Assembly: GCA_951813515.1 (NCBI GenBank) | Contig: OX638346.1 | Location: 3,961,617-4,025,616 of the forward strand | From: an uncultured Pseudomonadales bacterium | GTDB taxonomy: Bacteria; Pseudomonadota; Gammaproteobacteria; Pseudomonadales; Azotimanducaceae | DNA length: 64,000 nucleotides | Direction: 5' to 3' | Shown here: in pieces, positions 26,479-34,392 of the stretch | Numbering within the stretch: position 1 is the stretch's first letter | How the letters are laid out: every line of letters begins with the position of its first letter | The notes under the pieces: generated by a model | Database searches by the model: none | What the model was told of the DNA's origin: nothing | Seen by the model: the letters and a program-made list of their open reading frames with translations, nothing else | Program-made: the position numbers and the translations under genes

Positions 26479-27296
26479 ACCGGCTGACTCCGTACACGGC
26501 GGTTGTCAGCGCCCGCTACCGCAACCTGCTGCAGTACCGGGCCGCGGCGTTCGCGGGATTCGTCACCCAGCTTTTCTGGGGTGCCGTTCGATTGATGATC
26601 TTCGGAGCGTTCTACGCGACGGCCGAAGGACCCCAGCCGATGAACATGGTCGAGGTGGTCGCCTACGTCTGGCTCGGGCAGGCGATGCTCGGGATGCTGC
26701 CCTGGAACACGGATGCCGATTTCCAGGAGCAGGTCGCCTCCGGGGCCGTCGCTTACGACCTGCTAAGGCCACTCGATCTCTATGGCTACTGGTTCGCCCG
26801 GACCCTTGCGTTCCGCACGGCGACGACGACGCTGCGGGCCATTCCGATGATGATCTTCGCCATGCTTCTGCTGCCCGCGTTCGGCCTTGCCGACTGGGCG
26901 TTGCCGGCACCGTCTGGCGCCGCGCTGATCGGGTTTCTCGTCGCGATCACGGCGGCCGCGCTCTTGTCCACGGCGATCACCGTACTCGCCCACATCTCCA
27001 TGCTGTGGACGCTCTCCGGGGAAGGCGTCGACCGCATCATGCCGTCTTTCGTGACAATCCTGTCGGGGATGGTCGTGCCGCTACCGCTGTTTCCCGACTG
27101 GCTGCAGCCGTTCCTCGAGTGGCAGCCGTTCCGCGGGCTGTGCGATGTGCCGTATCGCATCTACAGCGGCAACATTCCGATCGCAGAGGCCGCGAGCGAA
27201 ATCGCGTTCACGCTGGCCTGGACGGTCGTGATCGTCTGGTTCGGGCGTTTCCTGCTCTCGCGCGGCGTCCGTCGCCTCGTCGTCCAGGGAGGCTGA
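26475..27296 (+). CDS. ABC-2 family permease, DUF990 type, subunit 1
   Basis: A 273-residue integral membrane protein with about six helices and the pattern SARYRNLLQYRAAAFAGFVT near the N terminus, as in DUF990/ABC-2 permeases. The loop with GAVAYDLLRPLDLYGYW is the coupling-helix region conserved in this family. It overlaps the ATPase stop by ATGA, and its own stop is four bases before the next permease. The two different permeases presumably form a heterodimeric exporter with the ATPase. Known relatives export viologens or other amphiphiles; the substrate here is unknown. Confidence 0.88.
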   Translation: MNRLTPYTAVVSARYRNLLQYRAAAFAGFVTQLFWGAVRLMIFGAFYATAEGPQPMNMVEVVAYVWLGQAMLGMLPWNTDADFQEQVASGAVAYDLLRPLDLYGYWFARTLAFRTATTTLRAIPMMIFAMLLLPAFGLADWALPAPSGAALIGFLVAITAAALLSTAITVLAHISMLWTLSGEGVDRIMPSFVTILSGMVVPLPLFPDWLQPFLEWQPFRGLCDVPYRIYSGNIPIAEAASEIAFTLAWTVVIVWFGRFLLSRGVRRLVVQGG

Positions 27297-27300
27297 CCGC

Positions 27301-28107
27301 ATGACCGACTCGATCGCCATGCTGGCCCGCTACTTTGGCGTCTCGATCCGCGCCCAACTGCAATACCGCACCTCGTTCCTGCTCAGCGCGGCGGGACAGT
27401 TCCTCAACTCCGCGATCGAGTTCCTCGGCCTCTGGGCGCTGTTCGACCGCTTCGGACACCTTGCCGGCTGGTCCTTTGCCGAGGTCGCGTTCTTCTACGG
27501 CGTCATCAACTGCACCTTCGCCATCGCCGATGCGCTGACGACGGGATTCGACCGGTTCGGCTCGCACTACGTGAAGACCGGCGACTTCGATCGCCTGCTG
27601 CTCCGTCCCCGCCCCACGGCGCTGCAGTTGGCCGGACACGAGTTCGCGCTGCGCCGGATCGGCCGGCTGCTGCAAGGGCTGATCGTGCTCGCCTGGGCGA
27701 TCTCCGCCCTCGATATCCCCTGGGACGCGGCCCGCGTGGCGCTGCTGTTGCTGACGGTCGCGGGTGGCGTCGCCTTCTTCTTCGGCCTCATGGTCCTGCA
27801 GGCATCGCTCTGCTTCTGGACCACGGAGTCGCTGGAGATCATGAACGTTCTCACCTACGGCGGAGTCGAGACCGCGCAGTATCCGCTGTCGATCTACCAC
27901 ATTGCGTTTCGCCGGATATTCACGTTCGTGGTGCCCCTTGGCTGTATCGGCTACTTCCCGATCGTCGCGGTGCTCGGGGTGGACGACCCGCTCGGCACGG
28001 GGCGCGTGTTCCAGGCGCTCGCGCCGCTTGCGGGCGTGGCGTTCCTGGGGTTGTCGTTCGTCGCGTGGGGTTTTGGCGTGCGGCGTTACACCTCGACGGG
28101 AAGTTGA
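27301..28107 (+). CDS. ABC-2 family permease, DUF990 type, subunit 2
   Basis: A 268-residue membrane protein homologous in layout to subunit 1: RAQLQYRTSFLLSAAGQFLN at the N terminus, GDFDRLLLRPRPTALQLAG as the coupling-helix loop, and IAFRRIFTFVVPLGCIGYFP near the C terminus. It completes a three-gene exporter operon. No regulator gene is attached; the tandem 45-bp repeat upstream of the ATPase is the only unusual leader feature. Confidence 0.88.
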   Translation: MTDSIAMLARYFGVSIRAQLQYRTSFLLSAAGQFLNSAIEFLGLWALFDRFGHLAGWSFAEVAFFYGVINCTFAIADALTTGFDRFGSHYVKTGDFDRLLLRPRPTALQLAGHEFALRRIGRLLQGLIVLAWAISALDIPWDAARVALLLLTVAGGVAFFFGLMVLQASLCFWTTESLEIMNVLTYGGVETAQYPLSIYHIAFRRIFTFVVPLGCIGYFPIVAVLGVDDPLGTGRVFQALAPLAGVAFLGLSFVAWGFGVRRYTSTGS

Positions 28108-28384
28108 GCGCGACGTCGCCATCGGTGACTATCCCGCGACTCCGAAGGAGGGAAGCCATGGCATCGCCGTGTTCGGGACGCGCGGACACCGCTGGGGCAT
28201 TCTCCGAACGGTCGGGGGAAACACACTCAAGTGGGGCATCTGGCGCCCTTGAGGAACCCAATGGCGGATATTTTGGGCTGGTGGGACACCAGCGACCCGA
28301 CCGGCCGTTCGGTTCGCGAGATCCGGATTGGGCGCGACGGTATCGGGCGACCCGTAACCGGAGGCAACGCCCCCGGTCATTCAG
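28108..28384. other. Non-coding region before the DUF4145 relic
   Basis: About 280 bases following the exporter. The last 30 bases may still belong to the DUF4145 relic (frame with APPVIQ). Otherwise nothing is recognised. Confidence 0.35.
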
Positions 28385-28781
28385 GTGAGCGACGAGGTAC
28401 CGCAGCGCATCAAGGATGTGCTGACCGTGTCGTTCGGGCCGATCTAGATGAACGAGGAGTCGTGCGCCAGCCGATTGCGGGCCGTCGTGGAGCTCGTGAT
28501 CGATAGTCAGGAGGTTCCTCGGAAAAGGCCGGCGGCTAGGTTCGTCCCCCTTCACGAGCGCATCGAGAGCTGGAGGTCAGGCTCGAAGAAGAAGGAAGCG
28601 ATCGCGACGTCGTTGATGGCAATCAAGTGGCTGAGCAAAGTCGGGAGTCACGAACACGAGGCGGCTACTCGATGCCTACGAGATACTCGACCGGGTGTTG
28701 AAGTGGATGTACCCGGGAGACGACACGTACTTGGACGACTTGGACGACAAGATGGTGAAGTCCAAAGGGCGGCAAGGTTGA
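28385..28781 (+). pseudogene. DUF4145 domain protein, truncated and frameshifted
   Basis: Reading VSDEVPQRIKDVL, then NEESCASRLRAVVELVID, RFVPLHERIESW, IATSLMAIKWLSKVGSHE and, after a frame change near 28664, LLDAYEILDRVLKWMYPG gives the order of a DUF4145 domain. There is an in-frame TAG at 28445-28447 and a one- or two-base indel near 28664, and the N-terminal part of the gene is missing. DUF4145 is often attached to restriction or toxin-type proteins, but here only the relic survives. Confidence 0.65.
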
Positions 28782-28996
28782 CCGGCCGGTTGTCACCTGT
28801 CACCTCTCGAAGATAGCGCGCCGCACTTCGCTCGGGACATGGGATCGCGCTGTACCTCGACCCGGGCGCAGCGGTACGCGGCATCGCCGAGTTGACGGTG
28901 GGCGGTGAAGGGGGGCGTTGCATCCCAGCGATCACATCCGAACGGACCGAGTCGCAGTTGGGCTCGGGTCGCCAAAGCTGACGTGGTGATGCCCCA

Positions 28997-29869
28997 TTAG
29001 TCGGCCCCGGTCCATTCGAGATCCTGAACAGTGTAGGCACTAAACGAGCCTTCGATGATGCGGTCGTGGGCGTATTTCCACCTCTCCTTGGCGTGGTTGG
29101 GAGTCTTGTCCCAGACCATCACACTGAAAACACATTCGTAGCTCCGAACTTGGCTATTCCGGCCTCGCGCGACCAAATCGGTTACGGCGTCGGAGAACTC
29201 TTCGTCGCTCAGCCTTCTTCCGTAGGGCAGTCCCGCTATGCGCAATCGCCTCCATTCCTCCACGTATGGAGTATCGCCATCGTCGGCGGCACCACCCGGC
29301 GGCGGCGGCCTACGGGCCAATTCGATGCTGTCTTCGTGAATCGCGACGTTGAACAAGTAGTGCGGTTTCTCCCGGGTCTTGTTCTCGCCAGCCTTGACGA
29401 TTTGATACCAACACGGCGGGTTCTCGCCCTTGCGGCGAAACAGCTCCAGGTTGCGTTTGGCGATGGCGACGGCTTTCTCAGCATGGTTCAGGTCCTTGGC
29501 CGCCAATTCCGCCCTCTGGTGCGCCTGATCGCGTTCACGTTCCGCAGCGGCACGGCCGTTCGCAGCCGCCTCCGCAGCCCTCTGCGCGCGCTCTGCGTTG
29601 TCGCGTGTCTGATCCAGTTCTTGTTGCGCGGCGGCGAGTGCGTGTTCGGCTTGGTCCCGGGCCTCGCGTGCCTGCTTCGCAGAGTTGACCAGCGTCTCAA
29701 TCTCCTCTGGACGGACCCAGATTCGCGGCGGGCTTGATGGATCGGACTCAAGTTGCGGGTCGTCGGGCTGGCTGAGGCCTAGCAGCGCAATGAGCAGAAG
29801 GAAGGTGAATAGGATGAACGCTTCGGCGACCGTTAGCCCTAGGACGGCCCCGCGGCGGTAGCTACTCAT
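28997..29869 (-). CDS. MotB/ExbD-like single-pass membrane protein with coiled coil (last gene of the four-gene motor-like operon)
   Basis: A 290-residue protein. Residues 9-32 form one membrane helix, GLTVAEAFILFTFLLLIALL. It is laid out like the MotB/ExbD/ZorB helix, with an acidic residue near the cytoplasmic end: Glu16 where those families have Asp. Residues about 55-140 are a long charged coiled coil. Residues 150-290 form a distinct C-terminal domain beginning NPPCWYQIVKAGENKTREKP, not recognisably OmpA-like. The ATG overlaps the stop of the MotA/ExbB-like gene (ATGA), which supports subunits made together. The stator assignment is inferred from topology, charge position and the partner. 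It has no close match to ZorB that I can name. Confidence 0.6.
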   Translation of the reverse strand: MSSYRRGAVLGLTVAEAFILFTFLLLIALLGLSQPDDPQLESDPSSPPRIWVRPEEIETLVNSAKQAREARDQAEHALAAAQQELDQTRDNAERAQRAAEAAANGRAAAERERDQAHQRAELAAKDLNHAEKAVAIAKRNLELFRRKGENPPCWYQIVKAGENKTREKPHYLFNVAIHEDSIELARRPPPPGGAADDGDTPYVEEWRRLRIAGLPYGRRLSDEEFSDAVTDLVARGRNSQVRSYECVFSVMVWDKTPNHAKERWKYAHDRIIEGSFSAYTVQDLEWTGAD

Positions 29870-31431
29870 CGCCCTCGGTTCCAGAACGGAAAGCTCGATT
29901 TCTGGTTCTCCCGAAGGGCGTCGGCGCGCGCTTCGGCCGCGATGGCAAGGGCTTCAAGCGCCTGCGTGGCGCGCCGGGTTTCGCTTTCGGTCGTGTCTAC
30001 GCTCTGGGCAAATGAGTCGAGCAGGCTTGCAGCCTTCGCAGCACGTTGAGTCGAGGCGTCCGCCACGGCAGCTATGGTCTGGAGTATGTCGCCGATCTGC
30101 CTTAGCGCCGTTGCGGTCTGTCCCGTACCGTCACTAGCGCGAATGTACCCGTTGAACTCCTTCAAGGACTCGAGCAGGCTCGTCAACGTCTCGGTGCCGG
30201 AATGTAGGGGCTGGAGGACCGGGCCCAGCTTTTGAAGTTCGATATCTAGAGATGCAGTCGACTTCGCAGCTTGGTCGGCGTTCTCGGCGAGGTTTGCACT
30301 GGAATGGGCTGCGCGTCCAAGGCCGGATTCAAAGTTACTGAAGGCCTGGTCGATGCGTTGACTGACGCCAGACAGGTTTCGCCCCACCGCGACGGACTGT
30401 GTTGCAGCGTCCGAGAGCTCCCGTTCGATGGCGCGCAAGTTCTCGTTGGCTGTGGACTGGATACCGTCAAGGGATGACTGAGTCGCATCGCGGATTGCGT
30501 CGACGTACCGTTCGTGGGCTGTCTTGAGCTCCGCTGGCAGAGCGTTGGCCTGTTGCGCGACTGTTCCGAAGGTCTGCCGTAGGGCGTCGAGACTCCGGCT
30601 GGTTGAGGACTCCATATCATGATGGAACGACCGCGTGGTTTCCCGCAGCTCCGTATCGTAGTCCGCGTGTGTGGAGCGGACCTGATCCAAGAGGGCTTCG
30701 GCCTGTCGCGCCACGGCTTCGAGGGACCCGGCGACGGCCTGGATAGTGCCCTCTGCGTGTCTCTTGAGTTCTTGGACAAATGTCTCGGTGTCGCGTCGGA
30801 GCGTGTCCTTGAACTCGGTAGTTTCCCGCGTGAGCGTCTCGCTGTGGCTGCGCAGATGGTCCTCGCTGCCGGTCGCATGGCTTCGGACGATCCTGTGGAA
30901 CCGAGCGAGGGCATTGGCACCCTGGGTGAGATCGCGGGCGATCCTTTCGAGGACATGCCGATTGAACCCCTCTAGGTCCTTCGTACTTGCGCCTTGGGGC
31001 GGACGCGGGAACGCATCGTCTTCGGTGGGGTGACGTGGTTCCGCAGGCGAAGCCCTTTGCCAGTTCTGGAGTGCGACTCGCCCGGCGACGCCGACTACGG
31101 TGGAGGTCAGTGCAATCCCGAAGTTCTCGAGCAGGACGCGAATCTTCTCGGCATTGGGCGCAGTCTCAGTGTCCGCCCCAAAGAGCTCCACTAGTGTGAA
31201 CATGAGAGAAATGAGGGTGAAGAGGAGCCCGAGATAGTAGATGTTGTCCCCCTCCTCTTCGGGGGCGTCCTCGTCGTTAAGCAAGTAGTAGATCGCAAGC
31301 GCTAGAACCACACCCGCCGCTACGATTGCCGCAAACCACGCGTCGGCGACCGCAGACTTCGCCCACCAGACAGCAGTTCCGCCGCCTAAGAGGGCCGCGA
31401 AAAACCACAGGGCGTTGGTTCTATTGGCCAT
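29866..31431 (-). CDS. MotA/ExbB/ZorA-like channel subunit with long coiled-coil tail
   Basis: A 521-residue protein with four predicted membrane helices in the first 120 residues: about 6-25, 31-51, 63-84 (YYLGLLFTLISLMFTLVELF) and 97-118 (LENFGIALTSTVVGVAGRVA). The last two resemble the GLLGT...L and AF.TS..G helices of MotA/TolQ/ExbB and ZorA. Residues about 150-510 are almost entirely helical heptad-like sequence, comparable to the long cytoplasmic tail of ZorA. The gene starts 123 bases after the VWA-like gene and overlaps the MotB/ExbD-like gene by four bases. A proton- or sodium-driven stator with a cytoplasmic signalling tail is the inferred role. Confidence 0.62.
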   Translation of the reverse strand: MANRTNALWFFAALLGGGTAVWWAKSAVADAWFAAIVAAGVVLALAIYYLLNDEDAPEEEGDNIYYLGLLFTLISLMFTLVELFGADTETAPNAEKIRVLLENFGIALTSTVVGVAGRVALQNWQRASPAEPRHPTEDDAFPRPPQGASTKDLEGFNRHVLERIARDLTQGANALARFHRIVRSHATGSEDHLRSHSETLTRETTEFKDTLRRDTETFVQELKRHAEGTIQAVAGSLEAVARQAEALLDQVRSTHADYDTELRETTRSFHHDMESSTSRSLDALRQTFGTVAQQANALPAELKTAHERYVDAIRDATQSSLDGIQSTANENLRAIERELSDAATQSVAVGRNLSGVSQRIDQAFSNFESGLGRAAHSSANLAENADQAAKSTASLDIELQKLGPVLQPLHSGTETLTSLLESLKEFNGYIRASDGTGQTATALRQIGDILQTIAAVADASTQRAAKAASLLDSFAQSVDTTESETRRATQALEALAIAAEARADALRENQKSSFPFWNRGR

Positions 31432-31554
31432 GGCCGGGGTGACTCCTGTATTCGTCTGCTGTCGGTGTCCGACCGAGAGGCGTGGCGCTCGCGCGTTGCG
31501 GACCCGATCGTGTGGGGGTCGGAATCGGACGGCGGGATCGGATCCGTGGCGGGT

Positions 31555-32382
31555 TCAGATGGAGCCTTGCCACTCGACCTGTCCGCCCTGTTCCTGGACC
31601 AGTTCGGTCCACCAGTAGTAGTGGTGCTCGGTCTGCCACTTCGCATATTTCGGTCGTTCGAGCCGAAAAAGGCTCACCCTGGTGCCGGTGAGGTCCGTGA
31701 GGAGATCGCGGGCGAGGTGTCGCAACTGATCGGCGTCCGGATAGGATCCGTAGTGCGAGAGTCGCGGTGTGTGCTGCAGAAGATCGGAAAACACGATGAG
31801 ATGAACGGGGAAATGTTCATCCCCCAGTTTTCCGGGCATGTGTCGCGGAGCAAGGACCGTGATGGTTTCCAGTAGCGGCGAGGTCGTCTGCTCTTCGCCG
31901 TCGCGTTCTGGGAACCCATTGGCGAGGGCGTCCTCGAAGCGGTTCCAGTCCCGTGCGGCAAAGCGGCGGCCCTGATGGATGTCGTCGCGCCAAGTGCGGT
32001 CCTTCGGGTTCTTGAACGGGCGACAGACTTCGAGCAGCTTGTTGGGGGAACCGGGGTCGTGCGTCATCTCATACACGGCGAGGAGTTCTCCCGGAGCGAT
32101 GCCCATTCGGCCGGCGTTCTGCGAGGCGATTTGGCCCGCGAGGCGTTCGAGTTCGGCCCTATGCTTCGCAGTCAGTGGATCACTTGTGTCGAGAAGGAGG
32201 ACGGTGGCACCGACTGCACCGGTGTCCTTGGGGCAGAGACGGTCGTCGGTTTCGGGCGGACGGTCGCCGACTTGGTAGAGGGCCACGATTCCGATGATGA
32301 GAAGCGCACCCAAGCCCAGTGGGGCCATAGTTGAGCGCCACTGTGCGATGACGTCGGCCTTGCGGCGGGCGCGCCGGCTCAC
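31555..32382 (-). CDS. Single-pass membrane protein with VWA-like domain
   Basis: A 275-residue protein. A basic N terminus (SRRARRKAD) and one helix at about 20-37 (PLGLGALLIIGIVALYQV) imply a periplasmic C-terminal domain. That domain starts GATVLLLDTSDPLT, similar to the first strand and DxS metal site of a von Willebrand A fold, and includes HLIVFSDLLQHTP, which fits a later strand with a conserved Asp. The GTG start at 32382 overlaps the previous gene (GTGA), and 123 bases follow before the MotA-like gene. VWA domains mediate protein contacts, so it may be a sensing or docking subunit of the complex. The fold call is by motif only. Confidence 0.58.
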   Translation of the reverse strand: MSRRARRKADVIAQWRSTMAPLGLGALLIIGIVALYQVGDRPPETDDRLCPKDTGAVGATVLLLDTSDPLTAKHRAELERLAGQIASQNAGRMGIAPGELLAVYEMTHDPGSPNKLLEVCRPFKNPKDRTWRDDIHQGRRFAARDWNRFEDALANGFPERDGEEQTTSPLLETITVLAPRHMPGKLGDEHFPVHLIVFSDLLQHTPRLSHYGSYPDADQLRHLARDLLTDLTGTRVSLFRLERPKYAKWQTEHHYYWWTELVQEQGGQVEWQGSI

Positions 32383-33821
32383 GGAGTACGTTCCGCGTCG
32401 TCATCGACGACTTGGTCGAGCATCTGGTAGCGCGTGAGGAGTTGACTATAAGTCTCCTCCACCCGCTGGAAACCTGCTTTCGACTTCTGCGAGATGTCGC
32501 CCCACTCCGGGGAACTTGGCACATCAAACGTCGGTGCTTGGATGGTGTCCGGGTCAATCGTCAGCTCGATGTCGAAGAATGGCGGCGGCGGCGCCTTGCG
32601 AGCGGCCAGATTCGCGTCACGATAGGCAGCGAGAAGGTAGGCCAGATCCTTGTTGTACTGTCGAAGGTTCATCGGGTAGCCATCGAGAACCATCTTCAAC
32701 CTATCCAATCCCGCTTTCCAGCCGGCCTGATCCATCTCGTAGCGGTCCTTGGTCTCTTCGATCACGATGTTGGCCTTGTCTCGTGCAGACCAAAGTTCAG
32801 CGAGCGCGTCGTCTAGGTCGTCTTGGTAGCGTCTACGCAAAGCCTCGGCCTTGCGGTGCTTCTTGCCGTAGCCTGGGAAGCGGTCGTCGGCCGAATAGGA
32901 CTTGAACGCGGTAAGGGCGAAGACGAAGATGCCGACGAGGGCTAGTCCCGCGGAAGCGAGACTCTCCCAAGGCAGCGGTCGCTCGATCATCGTGCGCCAG
33001 GCAATGGCGAATGCTTCGTCGGGAGTTTCGAGTGCCCCCGTCTTCTCGGCGAGCACGTAGACGTCGCGGACATGGCCCGCGATGTCGTTCCAGAGCAGCG
33101 CGACTGAAGCGAAGATGGCGCTTGATACGTAGGCGAAGAGCTTGACGAATGTCGAGCGGACGTGAGTGCGGCGCCACGCGAACCCGGCAATGAGTCCGAG
33201 GAGTACGTTCACTATGGTCAGCACGACGGCGATCATCCACCCTTCGATGACGCCTCCCCGTGAGACGCTTCCCAGGAGGTTGGCGCCCGCGAAGGTCTCG
33301 ATGATCATGAAGACCGGAACCCACAGCCAGTGCGCGAGTTGGTTGCCCGGATAGTCCGCGACATGCGATAGCCTGTGATGCTCACGGAACCGCTTCAAGT
33401 CGCGGGCGGCTTCCTCGAACTCCGCACGTTCCACGTCCAAATCGCCTATGCTCTTGTCGGCGATGGAGTTAAGGTCCCGGCAGTTCCGCGTGACAAGGGC
33501 ATCTAGCGCGATCTCGGGATGCTCCTCTTCCCAGAGACTGCGCAGATCGTGGAGGTTGGCAAGTTCGTCCCTGATGTACTTTTCGACCTCTTGCTTGCAG
33601 TCTAGCGCCCGCTTCCGGACCCAGCTTTCGATCCTGTTGTAGATTTCATCGGGAAGCGTTTCGTTGGAGTCGGGTTGGTTCCGTTTCCCGCGCCTTTTGC
33701 CTTCCGCTCTAACCGGGTGGGCCGCGAGCCAAGCGTCACAGTCGAGGCGGATGTACGAGCGCTTCGCACGATCGAACCCTTGAATGTCCTCCCACTCGGA
33801 GCGCGGGGTGGCTGGTTTCAT
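32379..33821 (-). CDS. Four-helix membrane protein with coiled-coil arms (first gene of the motor-like operon)
   Basis: A 480-residue protein from ATG 33821, with GAGG about ten bases upstream; the open frame reaches 34004 without membrane or family features. Residues 1-160 are soluble and helix-rich (for example KQEVEKYIRDELANLHDL). Four membrane helices are predicted at about 162-185, 194-215, 226-246 and 286-306. Residues 320-410 form a coiled coil, and the tail has a Pro-rich linker. I recognise no catalytic motif. It is the first gene of the four-gene minus-strand operon and overlaps the VWA-like gene. It probably scaffolds the complex at the inner membrane; that is inference. Confidence 0.55.
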   Translation of the reverse strand: MKPATPRSEWEDIQGFDRAKRSYIRLDCDAWLAAHPVRAEGKRRGKRNQPDSNETLPDEIYNRIESWVRKRALDCKQEVEKYIRDELANLHDLRSLWEEEHPEIALDALVTRNCRDLNSIADKSIGDLDVERAEFEEAARDLKRFREHHRLSHVADYPGNQLAHWLWVPVFMIIETFAGANLLGSVSRGGVIEGWMIAVVLTIVNVLLGLIAGFAWRRTHVRSTFVKLFAYVSSAIFASVALLWNDIAGHVRDVYVLAEKTGALETPDEAFAIAWRTMIERPLPWESLASAGLALVGIFVFALTAFKSYSADDRFPGYGKKHRKAEALRRRYQDDLDDALAELWSARDKANIVIEETKDRYEMDQAGWKAGLDRLKMVLDGYPMNLRQYNKDLAYLLAAYRDANLAARKAPPPPFFDIELTIDPDTIQAPTFDVPSSPEWGDISQKSKAGFQRVEETYSQLLTRYQMLDQVVDDDAERTP

Positions 33822-34385
33822 CGTTTGGACCTCATGTTCCCGGCTACGATCGAAACGAACATCGGGCCTGACTGAACGACCAAAACGGAGGTAGGCGACT
33901 TCGTTGGCTTCGGTTTTGCTCGAAGTGGCCGGCCGATCCGGGCACGGCCCGGAGTTCCCTTGGCCTCCGGTCGGAGTCCGCGGACCGTTTCGCGGACGCG
34001 CCAAACCCCCGATTCACGAAACGGTTCGCTGCCGCATACGATGCCACGGCGCGTCCGAAAGTCCACCCCCTATTCGTTAGAGAATCGTTTGGAGTTGCCT
34101 TATTTTCGTTCTATTGGTGTTTGGAAAGGACTCCACTGTCTCGCACTCGCCGGGGTTCGCGGCCGTCTCCGCCACCCCTCCGGGCCGAACTAAAGGGGCG
34201 CCGGTCGATCCTTCCCTGTCAACACGGTCTCGCTAGTTGGGCACGCCCCAGCGGAAGGCCCGAAAGGCACGCCAGCGTCTTGCCACGGTGACGGCGGTCG
34301 CGTTCCCGGCGTTGCGAGCAAGCGCCCTGCGTCAGGCTGCGGAATAGGCGACGCGCCGGAGCGTAAGCCCGATCCGTCACCGATA
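33822..34385. other. Upstream region of the motor-like operon
   Basis: About 560 bases containing the operon's leader and promoter. An AT-rich patch at 34070-34130 is the only obvious promoter-like area. No regulator gene or operator palindrome was found. The left flank of the ISNCY-like element begins at 34386. Confidence 0.4.
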
Positions 34386-34392
34386 TAGGCTA

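Noticed and set aside
28997..33821. Assignment of the four-gene operon to Zorya itself
   Set aside because: The ZorC and ZorD partners are absent, the C-terminal domain of the MotB-like protein is not recognisably OmpA-like, and two extra membrane proteins are present. It is similar in principle but not the same system.
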